Assembly: GCF_000961885.1 (NCBI RefSeq) | Contig: NZ_JZKH01000021.1 | Coordinates: 33,382 to 97,381, forward strand | Direction of reading: 5' to 3' | Origin: Streptomyces rubellomurinus | GTDB taxonomy: Bacteria > Actinomycetota > Actinomycetes > Streptomycetales > Streptomycetaceae | Length of the DNA stretch: 64,000 nucleotides | Shown here: piece after piece, positions 43,979 through 52,682 of the stretch | Numbering within the stretch: position 1 is the first letter of the stretch | How the letters are laid out: each line of letters opens with the position of its first letter | Notes under the pieces: generated by a model | The model's database searches: none | What the model saw: the letters and a program-made list of their open reading frames with translations, nothing else | What the model was told of the DNA's origin: nothing | Translations under genes and position numbers: made by a program

Positions 43979-45463
43979 ATGACGGACCGCCCCATCGCCG
44001 CAGACGGCGACCCGGCCGTCGCACCCGAGCCGGGGTACTACCCGGACCCGTCCATCCCCGGCTTCGTCCGGTACTGGGGCGGCTCGGCCTGGGTGCCCGG
44101 CACCAGCCGCCTCGCACCCGCCGAGGGCGAGGTGCTGCAGCCGCCCCGCTTCGCCACCCGGCGGCCCGCGCCGGGCGGGGTCGCGGCGGGGGCGCGGGCG
44201 GTGCCGCCGCCGGTGGTGCCGGTGGAGGCGGCGGCGCGTTCTGCGCAGGCGGAGCCGGTGGTGCAGCCGGAGCTCGTGGCGCACGCGGTGTCCTCTGAGC
44301 CCTCGGCGACCTTGGCGCCCTCGGTGACCTCGCCGGAGGCGGGGGCGGGGGCGGGGGCCGGGGACACCGGGCCGGTCTACCTCGACCAGACCACGGGCGG
44401 GGCGTCCTTCGTCCTCGGGCCGCGGGTGGCGGAGGTGATCGGCGGGCCGGTGTTCCGGACGGTCGACGCGCCGGGAGCGGGGCTCGCGGAGGGAGCGGTC
44501 GGAGTGGCCGGGGCGGTCGGGGCGGTCGGGGCCGTGGGGGCGGGTCCGGCGTCGGAGACCTCCGGCTGGCAGGCCGATCCGCGGACGCAGCGCGGGCTCC
44601 TGGAGACCGGCGGTGCGCCGCGCTGGGTCTCGTGGGGGGTGCTTCCGGGGGCGCCCGAGGCGGAGGAGGGGCGCGCGGAGGGCGAGCGTGCTGCGGTTGC
44701 CGTGGAGGTGGCCGCGGCCGTCGCGCCGGCCATGGCGGTGGCGGTGCGGGAGGTGGCGGCGCCGGTCGTGGAGCGCGTCGAGCCCGTCACCGCGGTGGAG
44801 CCGGTGGAGTCGGTTGCTTCCGTCGAGTCCGTCGGGTCACTCGGGCGCGTTGAGGCCGGCCCGCCCGCCTCCGCGCCCGGACGGACGGCCGCCACCGCCG
44901 TGCTGCCCGCCGCCCGGTCGGCCCGGGACGGCGCCGTCCGCCGCCGCCCCGCCCTGCAGGTGCCGGCCGGGCTCGGGCGTCGACTGGCCGCGCGCGTCGT
45001 CGACACCCTCGTCCTGCTGGCCGTCGCCGCGGCCGCCGGCATCCCGCTCGGCCGCTCGGTGTCCGACCACCTCCAGCAGAAGTTCGACCAGGCCAAGATG
45101 GCCAGCGCCCTCACCCACCGCCAGGTCCAGGTCTGGCTGGTGGACGGCGTCGTGGTGGGGAAGGCCGCCGTGCTGCTCGGCATCCTGCTGTTCGTCGGGC
45201 TGCTCTACGAGGTGCTGCCGACCGCCCGTACCGGCCAGACCTTCGGCAAGCGGCTGGTCCGCATCCGGGTGGTGGACGCGGCCCGCGGCGACCGGGCCCC
45301 CGCCGGCCGCACCCGGCTGAGCCTCGGCCGCTCGCTGCTGCGCTGGGTCGTCAGACAGCTCGGCGTGGTGCTGCTGCTCGGCCTGGTCTGGCCGGTGCTG
45401 GACCGCCCGGCCCGGCGCGGCTGGCAGGACCGGGCCGCCCGGACCCGGGTGGTGCGCGGCTGA
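43979..45463 (+). CDS. RDD-family membrane protein with N-terminal DUF2510 domain
   Basis: The 494-residue protein starts with a DUF2510 motif (PGYYPDPSIPGFVRYWGGSAWVPGT in pieces). Some 300 residues of low complexity follow, rich in Ala, Val, Glu and Pro, with runs such as GAVGAVGAVGAG and VEPVTAVEPVESVASVESVGS. The C-terminal RDD domain (GLGRRLAARVVDTLVLL, TGQTFGKRLVRIRVVD) has three membrane helices. Function of RDD proteins is mostly unknown. It forms a same-strand pair with the next RDD gene 87 bases away. Confidence 0.82.
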   Translation: MTDRPIAADGDPAVAPEPGYYPDPSIPGFVRYWGGSAWVPGTSRLAPAEGEVLQPPRFATRRPAPGGVAAGARAVPPPVVPVEAAARSAQAEPVVQPELVAHAVSSEPSATLAPSVTSPEAGAGAGAGDTGPVYLDQTTGGASFVLGPRVAEVIGGPVFRTVDAPGAGLAEGAVGVAGAVGAVGAVGAGPASETSGWQADPRTQRGLLETGGAPRWVSWGVLPGAPEAEEGRAEGERAAVAVEVAAAVAPAMAVAVREVAAPVVERVEPVTAVEPVESVASVESVGSLGRVEAGPPASAPGRTAATAVLPAARSARDGAVRRRPALQVPAGLGRRLAARVVDTLVLLAVAAAAGIPLGRSVSDHLQQKFDQAKMASALTHRQVQVWLVDGVVVGKAAVLLGILLFVGLLYEVLPTARTGQTFGKRLVRIRVVDAARGDRAPAGRTRLSLGRSLLRWVVRQLGVVLLLGLVWPVLDRPARRGWQDRAARTRVVRG

Positions 45464-45550
45464 GGGCACCAGTCGGCCGGCCGTCCGGTCATCCGGCAAA
45501 ACGGACTTAATGTCGCGAAGTGTGTGAATGCGCGATGTTCTACTCGGGGG

Positions 45551-46273
45551 ATGAGCACCTACGACCCCTCGAACCCTGAGCCGGAGAAGGGCGGCAAGCC
45601 CTCCTTCGACAAGCAGCCCCCGCAGCCGGGCGACGGCCCGTACGACACCCCGTCCGACGCACCGTCCGGCGCTCCGTCGGGCGGGGAAGCGGACCGCCCC
45701 GGCGCGTACGGCGGCACCTACGGCGGGCCCCCGCCCGGGGCGTACGGCCAGGACGGACACCAGAGCGGGCAGAACCCGTACGACCAGCCCCCGCCCGGCT
45801 ACGGCCCCGCCGGGTACGGGACGCCCGGCGCCGGCCCCGTCCCCGGGATGCCGGCGATCGGCGCCTGGCCCCGGCGCATCCTCGCCCGCCTGATCGACTA
45901 CCTGCTCATGCAGGCCATCGGCGTGGCCGTCGTCGCGCCCTTCGTCGACCTCGGCACCCGCAACGGCGAGGCGAGCGCGTTCTGGCTCGCCGCGCTCATC
46001 TACCTCGTCTACGAGGCCCTGATGCTCAGCCGGGACGGCCAGACCCTCGGCAAGAAGGCGGTGAAGATCCGCGCCGCCATGCTGATCGACGGCAACCCGC
46101 CCACCCAGTCCGCCGCCTGGACCCGCGCCGCCGTCTACATCCTGCCCGCCGTGCTCTGCTGCGCCGGGCTCTGGTGGATCGTCGACGGAGTGTTCGGCGT
46201 CTTCGACAAGCCCTACCGGCAGTGCATCCACGACAAGGCCGCGAAGACCGTGGTGGTCACCACGGAGATCTGA
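45551..46273 (+). CDS. RDD-family membrane protein
   Basis: The 240-residue protein has a 100-residue Pro/Gly/Tyr-rich cytoplasmic start, then an RDD domain: WPRRILARLIDYLLMQAIG, LIYLVYEALMLSRDGQTLGKKAVKIRAA and a last helix VYILPAVLCCAGLWWIVDG. The Arg and Asp residues that name the family are present. GGGGG precedes the ATG by two bases only, so initiation may be leaderless. Role unknown. Confidence 0.85.
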   Translation: MSTYDPSNPEPEKGGKPSFDKQPPQPGDGPYDTPSDAPSGAPSGGEADRPGAYGGTYGGPPPGAYGQDGHQSGQNPYDQPPPGYGPAGYGTPGAGPVPGMPAIGAWPRRILARLIDYLLMQAIGVAVVAPFVDLGTRNGEASAFWLAALIYLVYEALMLSRDGQTLGKKAVKIRAAMLIDGNPPTQSAAWTRAAVYILPAVLCCAGLWWIVDGVFGVFDKPYRQCIHDKAAKTVVVTTEI

Positions 46274-46328
46274 CAGTCAGGCAGGTGGTCGAGCCTTCGA
46301 GCCCGGCGGCGTCCCGACGCTGTCGGGT

Positions 46329-46577
46329 TCAGGGCTGTCGGGCGTGGGCGCGACCGGTCGTCGGGGAGAAGTGCTCGGCCCGGCGCGCCGCTGCGGACCG
46401 CCGGTCCGAGGCGGGCTGCGACAGCAGCGTCACCGCGGTGCCGAGCGCCAGCGCGAACCCCACCAGCACCGCGACCGCCAGGACGCCCGTGGCGCCCGAG
46501 ACGGCCAGCAGCGCCACCGTGGCGGCGACGACGGTGAACGAGCCGAGGCAGAGCTGGCCGGCGGACGGACGCGGCAT
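46329..46577 (-). CDS. Small two-helix membrane protein
   Basis: ATG at 46577 has AAGGACC upstream. The 82-residue product has two hydrophobic helices (SFTVVAATVALLAVSGATGVLAVAVLVGFALALGTAV in sequence) and a basic C-terminal tail. It is convergent with the RDD gene. No family is recognised, but composition and codon bias look genuine. Confidence 0.55.
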   Translation of the reverse strand: MPRPSAGQLCLGSFTVVAATVALLAVSGATGVLAVAVLVGFALALGTAVTLLSQPASDRRSAAARRAEHFSPTTGRAHARQP

Positions 46578-46782
46578 GGCTGAGGTCCTTCGCACGTCGG
46601 GGTCGGGCGGGAGCGGTACCGACTCCAGGGAGCCTGTCCGGCACGGGAGTTCGACGGTTCCAGGGTAGGCCCGCGGGCCGGGGGCACACGGGGGCGCACG
46701 GGCTCACCGCGGGGTCGTCCGCCCGCCTCGGTACGGTGGGGACCTTTCGTGTCCGTCGATCCGCGAACCGGGGGAATCGTCC

Positions 46783-47499
46783 GTGCCCATCCCAGCCGAC
46801 TGGCCCACCACCGAGACCGAGGCACTCGCCGAGCAGGAACGGCTCCGGCCGCTCGTCCTCGCCCGGGACGACGAGGACGAGGACGGCCGTCCGGCCCCCG
46901 GCCGGCTGATCGCGGGCGTCGACGTCGCCTACGACGACGAGCACGACCTCGTCGCGGCCGCCGCCGTCCTGCTCGACCGGGACACCCTCGACGTCGTGGA
47001 ACAGGCCACCGCGGTCGGCCGGATCGCCTTCCCCTACATCCCCGGACTCCTCGCCTTCCGCGAACTCCCCGCCGTCCTCGACGCCCTGGCCGCACTCAGC
47101 CGCACTCCCGACACCGTCGTCTGCGACGGCTACGGCCTCGCCCACCCCCGCCGCCTCGGCCTCGCCAGCCACCTCGGCGTCCACACCGGGCTGCGCACCC
47201 TCGGCGTCGCCAAGACCCCCTTCGTCTTCGAGAACCGCGAGCCCGGCGCCGAACGCGGCTCCTGGACCCCGCTCACCGACCCCGCCACCGGCGAGGAGGT
47301 CGGCCGCGCCGTCCGGACCAGGCCCGGCGTCAAGCCCGTCTACGTCTCGGTCGGCCACCGCATCGGCCTCGACACCGCCGTTCGCACCACCCTCGACCTC
47401 GCCCGCCGCTACCGCCTCCCCGAGACCACCCGGCACGCCGACTCGCTCTGCCGCCGCGCCCTCGCCGACGCCCTGCGGACCGGGACGAACACGAACTGA
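46783..47499 (+). CDS. nfi: Endonuclease V
   Basis: The 238-residue enzyme nicks DNA (and RNA) near deoxyinosine. Hallmarks are present: the catalytic Asp in IAGVDVAYDD, FPYIPGLLAFRELP (the wedge region), VCDGYGLAHPRRLGLASHLGV, and KPVYVSVGHRIGLDTA. These cover the DDE-type RNase H-like active site. GTG at 46783 is the first start in frame. It stands alone before the type VII-like genes. Confidence 0.94.
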   Translation: MPIPADWPTTETEALAEQERLRPLVLARDDEDEDGRPAPGRLIAGVDVAYDDEHDLVAAAAVLLDRDTLDVVEQATAVGRIAFPYIPGLLAFRELPAVLDALAALSRTPDTVVCDGYGLAHPRRLGLASHLGVHTGLRTLGVAKTPFVFENREPGAERGSWTPLTDPATGEEVGRAVRTRPGVKPVYVSVGHRIGLDTAVRTTLDLARRYRLPETTRHADSLCRRALADALRTGTNTN

Positions 47500-47520
47500 C
47501 CCTGGCCCAGGCCGAATTCG

Positions 47521-47552
47521 GCCCCGGTGTGTTAGACATGTCGCACCGGGGC
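47521..47552. terminator. Hairpin after endonuclease V
   Basis: GCCCCGGTG (47521-47529) pairs with CACCGGGGC (47544-47552). The 14-base loop contains TTAGACAT, which also looks like a -10 element for the following gene, so this may be a promoter-proximal operator rather than a terminator. Confidence 0.45.
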
Positions 47553-47595
47553 GGCCCCCGGCACGGACGGACGGACGCACGGGGGAGGCGCCGAA

Positions 47596-48039
47596 GTGTC
47601 AACGGGAACCGGCTCGACCGGCGGAGCCGGCCAGGGCTACCGCGTCGAGGTCGAACAGCTCCGCACCTTCGCCGGCCACGTCCGGGTCATGCTCCGCACC
47701 TTCCAGAACGACGCGAACGGCACCACCACCCACGGGCGCACCGCGGTCGGCAAGAGCGCCTTCGGGACCTTCGCCGAGGCCACCGAACTGCACGAGCGGT
47801 ACCAGAGCATGCGGGACGCGCTGCGCGACATCCTCAACGCGCTGGAGAAGGCCGTCGACGACGCCCAGCGCAACGCCGAACTCACCGCCACCGGCTACGA
47901 GGAGCACGAGAACCACACCGCCAAGAGCCTCAAGCTCGCCGGTGACGGCTGGTCCGCCGCCAACTCCAGCGCGGCGGCGGAAGCCGCCTACCGGACCAAC
48001 CTCCACCCGACCGCCAGCCGCAACACGACCGTCAGCTGA
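47596..48039 (+). CDS. WXG100-like type VII secretion substrate candidate
   Basis: The 147-residue protein is mostly helical (VEVEQLRTFAGHVRVML; LHERYQSMRDALRDILNALEKAVDDAQRNA) with the size and two-helix arrangement of Esx-type proteins. There is no strict WXG turn. A YEEHE sequence follows the second helix and fits the YxxxD/E secretion signal. The start GTG is 96 bases after endonuclease V. The following two genes support a type VII link. Confidence 0.7.
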   Translation: MSTGTGSTGGAGQGYRVEVEQLRTFAGHVRVMLRTFQNDANGTTTHGRTAVGKSAFGTFAEATELHERYQSMRDALRDILNALEKAVDDAQRNAELTATGYEEHENHTAKSLKLAGDGWSAANSSAAAEAAYRTNLHPTASRNTTVS

Positions 48040-48073
48040 CCGCTCACCCGCACCGAACGGAGGGCAGGCGCCC

Positions 48074-49405
48074 GTGGGCTACACCAACTTCCACGACTTC
48101 AGCCACGCCGACCTGCGCAAGATGGCCCAAGCCCTCGACCCCGGAGCGGTCATGGCGGCCGGTGACCCCTGGCACAAGGCCGCCGCGACCCTCAAGGACA
48201 TCCGCCAGCGCCTGAACCGCTTCAGCGGGGAGGCGATCGAGAGCTGGGACGGCGCCACCAGCGACGCCTTCCACACCCACATGCTCGACCTGGCCACCAA
48301 GCTCAACACCGCCGCCGCCTACGCGCAGGACGCGGGGAACGCGCTGCACGACATGTCCGAGGCGATGGCCAAGGCCAAGCGCGACATGCCCGAGGAGCCG
48401 GGCTGGTGGGACCAGCGGAAGGACGACGTGGGAGGGGTCTTCTCCGATGACGACCACATTCGTCTCGTCGACCGGAAGAAGGCCGAGGCGGCCGCGATCA
48501 TGCAGACGCTCGCGATGCACTACCGGGTGTCGACGACGGCCCTGAAGGTGCCGCCGCCGCTGTCGACGTGGAAGCAGGATTCCCGGGACCCGGCGGCACA
48601 GCCGGACCCCGGCGGAGCCGCGGCTGCGGCGGCCGCGGTCGTCTCGAGCACCTCGGTCGGCATGCCGGCGCGGACGGTGAGCAGCCCGGAGCCGCGGCGG
48701 TCGAAGTCCCCCCTGCCGCCGAAGGCGACGACCGTCACGGCCAAGAGCACATCGGTCCCAACGGACTCCGGTATCAAGGGAGGCACGGCGCAGGCTCTGC
48801 CGAAGCCGTCCGGCTCGGGGAGCCGGGTTCCGGCGGCCGGCATCTCCGGCACTCCGGTGTCGACTCCCACCGGGAGTGTGCCCAGCCCCGCCACCGCTGG
48901 GACCCAGACCTCCGTGCTGAGCACCACGCAGACCGTGGCTCCCGGCACCGGGCCGTTCGGCGGCGGCGGGCAGGAGGTTCGGCCCACGATGCCCACGACG
49001 GCCACGCCGGGTGGCGTGCCGCCGGTAGAGGGCCCCGGGCTACGTGACGGTCGAGCTGCCGGCGGCGGTACGGGCACCGGGGGCGGTGGCCGCGGCGCGG
49101 CTGCCGCCAAGCCGGGAGGCGGGCCGCTGGGACGGCCGGGCGGTGTCGTGGGCGAGACGGTACTGCCCGGGCCCGGCGAGCGACGGGGCAAGCAGGCGTT
49201 CACGGAGGGCGGTTCCGGGCTCGGCGCCCGGAACCGAGCGTCCGGCGTCGGCGGCACGGGCGGGATGCCGCACGGCGTGCCGATGAGCGACGGACAGCGC
49301 CGCCGGAAGGGGACGGGGAAGGACGGCAAGCGGCCGGACTACCTCGTCGAGGACGAGGAGACCTGGGCGTCGGACGAGCCCGTCAATCCGAACGTGGTGA
49401 AATGA
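48074..49405 (+). CDS. PPE/WXG-like protein with long disordered tail
   Basis: The 443-residue protein has a helical N-terminal domain (about 1-115) with SWDG in the turn between helices, a WXG variant. About 300 residues rich in Gly, Pro, Ser and Thr follow. Near the end PDYLVEDEETW includes YLVED, another YxxxD/E-type signal. Such layout is seen in actinobacterial type VII substrates and scaffolds. GTG at 48074 has CGGAGG 12 bases upstream. It lies 34 bases after the previous gene and before the mycosin. Confidence 0.72.
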   Translation: MGYTNFHDFSHADLRKMAQALDPGAVMAAGDPWHKAAATLKDIRQRLNRFSGEAIESWDGATSDAFHTHMLDLATKLNTAAAYAQDAGNALHDMSEAMAKAKRDMPEEPGWWDQRKDDVGGVFSDDDHIRLVDRKKAEAAAIMQTLAMHYRVSTTALKVPPPLSTWKQDSRDPAAQPDPGGAAAAAAAVVSSTSVGMPARTVSSPEPRRSKSPLPPKATTVTAKSTSVPTDSGIKGGTAQALPKPSGSGSRVPAAGISGTPVSTPTGSVPSPATAGTQTSVLSTTQTVAPGTGPFGGGGQEVRPTMPTTATPGGVPPVEGPGLRDGRAAGGGTGTGGGGRGAAAAKPGGGPLGRPGGVVGETVLPGPGERRGKQAFTEGGSGLGARNRASGVGGTGGMPHGVPMSDGQRRRKGTGKDGKRPDYLVEDEETWASDEPVNPNVVK

Positions 49406-49490
49406 GGCCGTCCGTCAACGGACGGTGACCGGACCGCATCCCGCAGATCGACGATCTGTGGGATGCCTCGCTGAGTGGGGTGAACCAGGT

Positions 49491-50759
49491 TTGACGCGCC
49501 GCCGGTTGGCACGAGGGACGGCGGCCCTGGCCGCCGGGGCGCTGCTGTGGGGCGTCGCGGCGCCGGGGGCGTCGGCCGACCAGATCAGGGACCAGCAGTG
49601 GGCCCTGAAGACCTTCGAGGCCGAGACGAAGGTCTGGCCGGTCAGTCAGGGCGAGGGCGTGGTCGTCGCCGTGATCGACAGCGGTGTGAGCCCGGATCAT
49701 CAGGACCTCACCGGGCAGGTACTGCCTGGGGCGGACTTCTCAGGTGCCGGGACAGACGGCCGGGTGGACAAGGACGGTCACGGAACCGCGATGGCGAGCC
49801 TGATCGCCGGGCACGGGCACGGATCGCAGGCCGGCGTGATGGGGCTCGCCCCCAAGGCGAAGATCCTCCCGGTGAAGGTGAAGGGAACGGGTGACAACCC
49901 CGACCCCCTGGACAGTGACATCGCCAACGCGATCCGGTTCGCGGTGGATCACGGCGCCAAGATCATCAACATGTCCCTCGGCGGGCCCTACCGGTACAAC
50001 AGGGAGCTGCGCAAGGCCATCGCCTACGCGGTGTCGAAGGACGCCGTGATGGTTGCCAGCAGCGGTAACGAGAGCGCGTCGCTCGTCGCGTACCCGGCGG
50101 CTTTCCCGGGAGTGGTGGCCGTGGGCGCGGTCGACTCCACGGGCAAGGTCTGGGAACGCTCCAACTCGGGGCCGGAGACCACACTCGTCGCACCCGGGGC
50201 AGAGATCTATCACGCCACTGCTAAATCCCCGACGAGCTACGGGGTGGCGGACGGCACGTCCGACTCCACCGCGTACGTCTCCGCGACCGCTGCCCTGATC
50301 CGCTCCAAATTCCCGGACCTGTCCGCCGGGCAGGTCATCAACCGGATGATCAAGTCCGCCGCCCGCCCGGCTGACGGGTCGGTGACGCCCAATGACCATG
50401 ACGGGTACGGGATGCTGTCGCCGGCGAAGGCGCTGGAGGCCGATCCGGCCGTGGACAACGGGCCCCGGGAGAACCCACTGGTGGGGAGGGCGGAGTCGCA
50501 GGGGGCACCGGAGGAGTACGACACCCCGACCCCGATGGCTCCGGGGGAGGACGAGAGCAACAGGATCGCCGAGACGGCGGGACAGGCGCTCGGAGTGACG
50601 CTGCTGGTGGCGGCGGTCGTGGCGGTGATCGGCGGGATCGTCGTGACCGTGGTGCTGGTGGTGCGGGCGCGGCGGCGGAGGCAGCGACGGGCGGCCGAGG
50701 GCGTGCCGTATCCGCCCCACCCCCCGTACGGCGGCCCGGGCCCCGGCCCGCATCAGTGA
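49491..50759 (+). CDS. Mycosin-type S8 serine protease (MycP-like)
   Basis: TTG at 49491 gives a signal peptide (TRRRLARGTAALAAGALLW, cleavage after ASA). The 422-residue product has all subtilase triad residues: Asp63 in VIDSGV, His97 in GHGTAMASLIAG and Ser257 in GTSDSTAYVSATAAL, with Asn in SSGNES. One membrane helix near the C-terminus and a basic tail give the mycosin topology, with the protease outside the cell. Mycosins are essential parts of type VII systems. No EccB, EccC, EccD or EccE gene is in this window. Confidence 0.9.
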   Translation: MTRRRLARGTAALAAGALLWGVAAPGASADQIRDQQWALKTFEAETKVWPVSQGEGVVVAVIDSGVSPDHQDLTGQVLPGADFSGAGTDGRVDKDGHGTAMASLIAGHGHGSQAGVMGLAPKAKILPVKVKGTGDNPDPLDSDIANAIRFAVDHGAKIINMSLGGPYRYNRELRKAIAYAVSKDAVMVASSGNESASLVAYPAAFPGVVAVGAVDSTGKVWERSNSGPETTLVAPGAEIYHATAKSPTSYGVADGTSDSTAYVSATAALIRSKFPDLSAGQVINRMIKSAARPADGSVTPNDHDGYGMLSPAKALEADPAVDNGPRENPLVGRAESQGAPEEYDTPTPMAPGEDESNRIAETAGQALGVTLLVAAVVAVIGGIVVTVVLVVRARRRRQRRAAEGVPYPPHPPYGGPGPGPHQ

Positions 50760-51316
50760 GCGCGGAGCCACTCCTCCCGTAGCGCGGCCATGTGCAGGAC
50801 GTCCCAGTAGCGCCCGTCCCAGTGGTGGGCCTGGCGGGCGCGGCCTTCGAGGGTGAAGCCGGCCTTCCGGTAGGCCCGGGCGGCGCGTTCGTTGTACTCG
50901 TGGACCTCCAGCTGGACGCGGTGGAGCCGGATCGTCTCGAAGGCGTGCCGCAGCACCAGCAGGGTGGCCTCGGTGCCGATGCCCCGGCCGGTGCTGTCGG
51001 GGGTGAGGGCGATCCGGTAGTCCGCGGCGGAGTTGTCGGGGTCGAGGTCGTTGAGGGCGACCTCGCCGAGGAACCGGCCGGTGGCCGGGTCCTCGACGGC
51101 GAGGTCGAGGCGGTCGGGCTGTTCGGGGCGGGTGGCGCACCACTGCTGGATCTGTTCGCGGGTGAAGGCCGTCCGGGTGCCGGTGAGCCGGTTGGTCTCC
51201 TGGTCGGTGCAGAGCCGGTACATCGGTTCGGTGTGCCGGGCGTCCAGCGGGACGAGGCGGACGGTGGGCCCGTGCAGCACGGGCTTCACGGCGAGCGCGG
51301 CGAGGTCGGAGGTCAT
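50753..51316 (-). CDS. GNAT-family N-acetyltransferase (RimJ/RimL type)
   Basis: The 187-residue protein has the RimJ/RimL pattern: TVRLVPLDARHTEPMYRL, FLGEVALNDLDPDNSAADYRIAL, GRGIGTEATLLVLRHAF (acetyl-CoA site) and VHEYNERAARAYRKAGF. It would transfer acetyl groups to protein N-termini or small amines. Its 3' end overlaps the convergent mycosin gene by seven bases. Confidence 0.92.
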   Translation of the reverse strand: MTSDLAALAVKPVLHGPTVRLVPLDARHTEPMYRLCTDQETNRLTGTRTAFTREQIQQWCATRPEQPDRLDLAVEDPATGRFLGEVALNDLDPDNSAADYRIALTPDSTGRGIGTEATLLVLRHAFETIRLHRVQLEVHEYNERAARAYRKAGFTLEGRARQAHHWDGRYWDVLHMAALREEWLRAH

Positions 51317-51385
51317 GCCGGCCAGGATGGCGAGCCGGCATCCCGTTCGTCCACGGTTTTTCGCCCCGTCCGCCGCCCCTCTCTG

Positions 51386-52048
51386 CTACTCGGCGACGGC
51401 GATCTGCTCCCGGTGGTGGGCCGGCGCGGTGAGTTCGTCGACGACGGCGACGGCGAGGTCGGCCTGGGCGATCCGGGGGCCGAGGACCTGTGGCCCGCCG
51501 ACCCGGTAGCGGCCGGTGCCGGGGTCGGTGCGGTCGAGCTCCATGGGCGGGGTGACGACGACCCAGTCGAGCTCGGCGGGTGCGGCGCGGAGCAGGTCGA
51601 GGGCGGTGGCGTGGCCGAGCGAGAAGGCGCGGTGGGCCTCGGGGAACTCGGGGTCGTCGTGGACGGCGGTGCCGGGCGCGGTCTCCAGGGTGGTGGCCAC
51701 GCCGACGCTCACCAGGCGCGGGACGCCGGCCTGCCGCAGCCCGGCGACGAGGGCGGTGGTGGCGGCGCCGTAGAACTCGGTGGACGGCGTGTCCGGCGTG
51801 TAGACGGAGCTGACGGCGGCGGCGTGCCCGCGCGCGCCGACCGCGACGGCCGCCGGGTCGGTGACGTCGCAGCGCAGCAGCCGGACGCCGGGCCCGGCGA
51901 GGTCGGCGTGCCGGTCGGGTGCGCGGACGGCGGCGGTGACGGTGAGCCCGCGCCGCCGGGCTTCCGCGACGACGGCCCGGCCGACCTGGCCGCCCGCGCC
52001 GTAGACGATGACGTCGGTGTGCTGCTGCTCCTCGGTGGTGCTGCTCAT
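51386..52048 (-). CDS. NAD(P)-binding oxidoreductase-like protein (NmrA/SDR-a type)
   Basis: The 220-residue protein has an N-terminal Rossmann motif (VIVYGAGGQVGRAVVAEA) and the atypical short-chain dehydrogenase layout (VRLLRCDVTDPAAV, VVSSVYTP-like region, VVVTPPMELD). It lacks the classic YxxxK. It is divergent from an HxlR regulator across 165 bases with direct repeats. Such pairs commonly sense quinones or electrophiles. Confidence 0.85.
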   Translation of the reverse strand: MSSTTEEQQHTDVIVYGAGGQVGRAVVAEARRRGLTVTAAVRAPDRHADLAGPGVRLLRCDVTDPAAVAVGARGHAAAVSSVYTPDTPSTEFYGAATTALVAGLRQAGVPRLVSVGVATTLETAPGTAVHDDPEFPEAHRAFSLGHATALDLLRAAPAELDWVVVTPPMELDRTDPGTGRYRVGGPQVLGPRIAQADLAVAVVDELTAPAHHREQIAVAE

Positions 52049-52124
52049 GGCGCTCTCCCGCCCGTTCGTGCGGGGGCGCTGTCGCCCGCCGCTGACGGGA
52101 CGGTAGGGCAGGGGGTGCCAGTTA

Positions 52125-52162
52125 CTTCAAGGGAACCGGCCTTCAAGGGAACCGGCCTTCAA
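52125..52162. repeat. Tandem 16-base repeats between the NAD(P)-binding and HxlR genes
   Basis: CTTCAAGGGAACCGGC occurs exactly at 52125-52140 and 52141-52156, followed by CTTCAA at 52157-52162. The array lies in the divergent promoter region and may be an HxlR operator. Confidence 0.75.
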
Positions 52163-52213
52163 CGGCGGCTATCGTCACCTCGGTCGCGCGCACGCCCGGG
52201 GTACGGTCGGGGC

Positions 52214-52594
52214 ATGACGCAGACCGATCCCGCGCCGCTGCCGGCCGATCTCCTCCCCGCCGACTGCCCGGTGCCGTCGGTGCCGGTGCTGGGCAGCCGG
52301 AAGTGGGCCTGGCGGATCATCCGCTGCCTGGAGGACGGGCCGCGCCGGTTCTCGGAGCTGCGGGTTCCGCTGGCGGGCATCACCGCCAAGGTGCTGGCGG
52401 AGTCGCTGCGCTCGATGGAGCAGGACGGTGTGCTGGTCCGGACGGAGTTCGACGAGAACCCGCCGCGGGTCGAGTACGCGCTGACGCCGCTGGGCCGGAC
52501 GCTGCTCGGGCCGATGGACGCGATGTGCGCGTGGAGCCGGGAGAACCTGGCGGGCCTGCTGGCGGCCCGGGCGGAGCACGAGCGCGGGCACTGA
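52214..52594 (+). CDS. HxlR-family transcriptional regulator
   Basis: The 126-residue winged-helix protein has the family start CPVPSVPVLGSRKWAWRIIRCLEDGPRRFSELR in pieces, where CPV carries the usual near-N-terminal Cys, and LAESLRSMEQDGVLVRTEF. The Cys in this position is a redox or electrophile sensor in several HxlR proteins. It probably controls the divergent NAD(P)-binding gene and itself. Confidence 0.92.
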   Translation: MTQTDPAPLPADLLPADCPVPSVPVLGSRKWAWRIIRCLEDGPRRFSELRVPLAGITAKVLAESLRSMEQDGVLVRTEFDENPPRVEYALTPLGRTLLGPMDAMCAWSRENLAGLLAARAEHERGH

Positions 52595-52682
52595 AGGGGG
52601 CGCCGCCCCCTGGCGGTATTTCGGCGCTCGCTGGCGACGGTGCCGCTGGTGGCGGCCCCGGCCCCGCGGCCATGCTGGGCCC

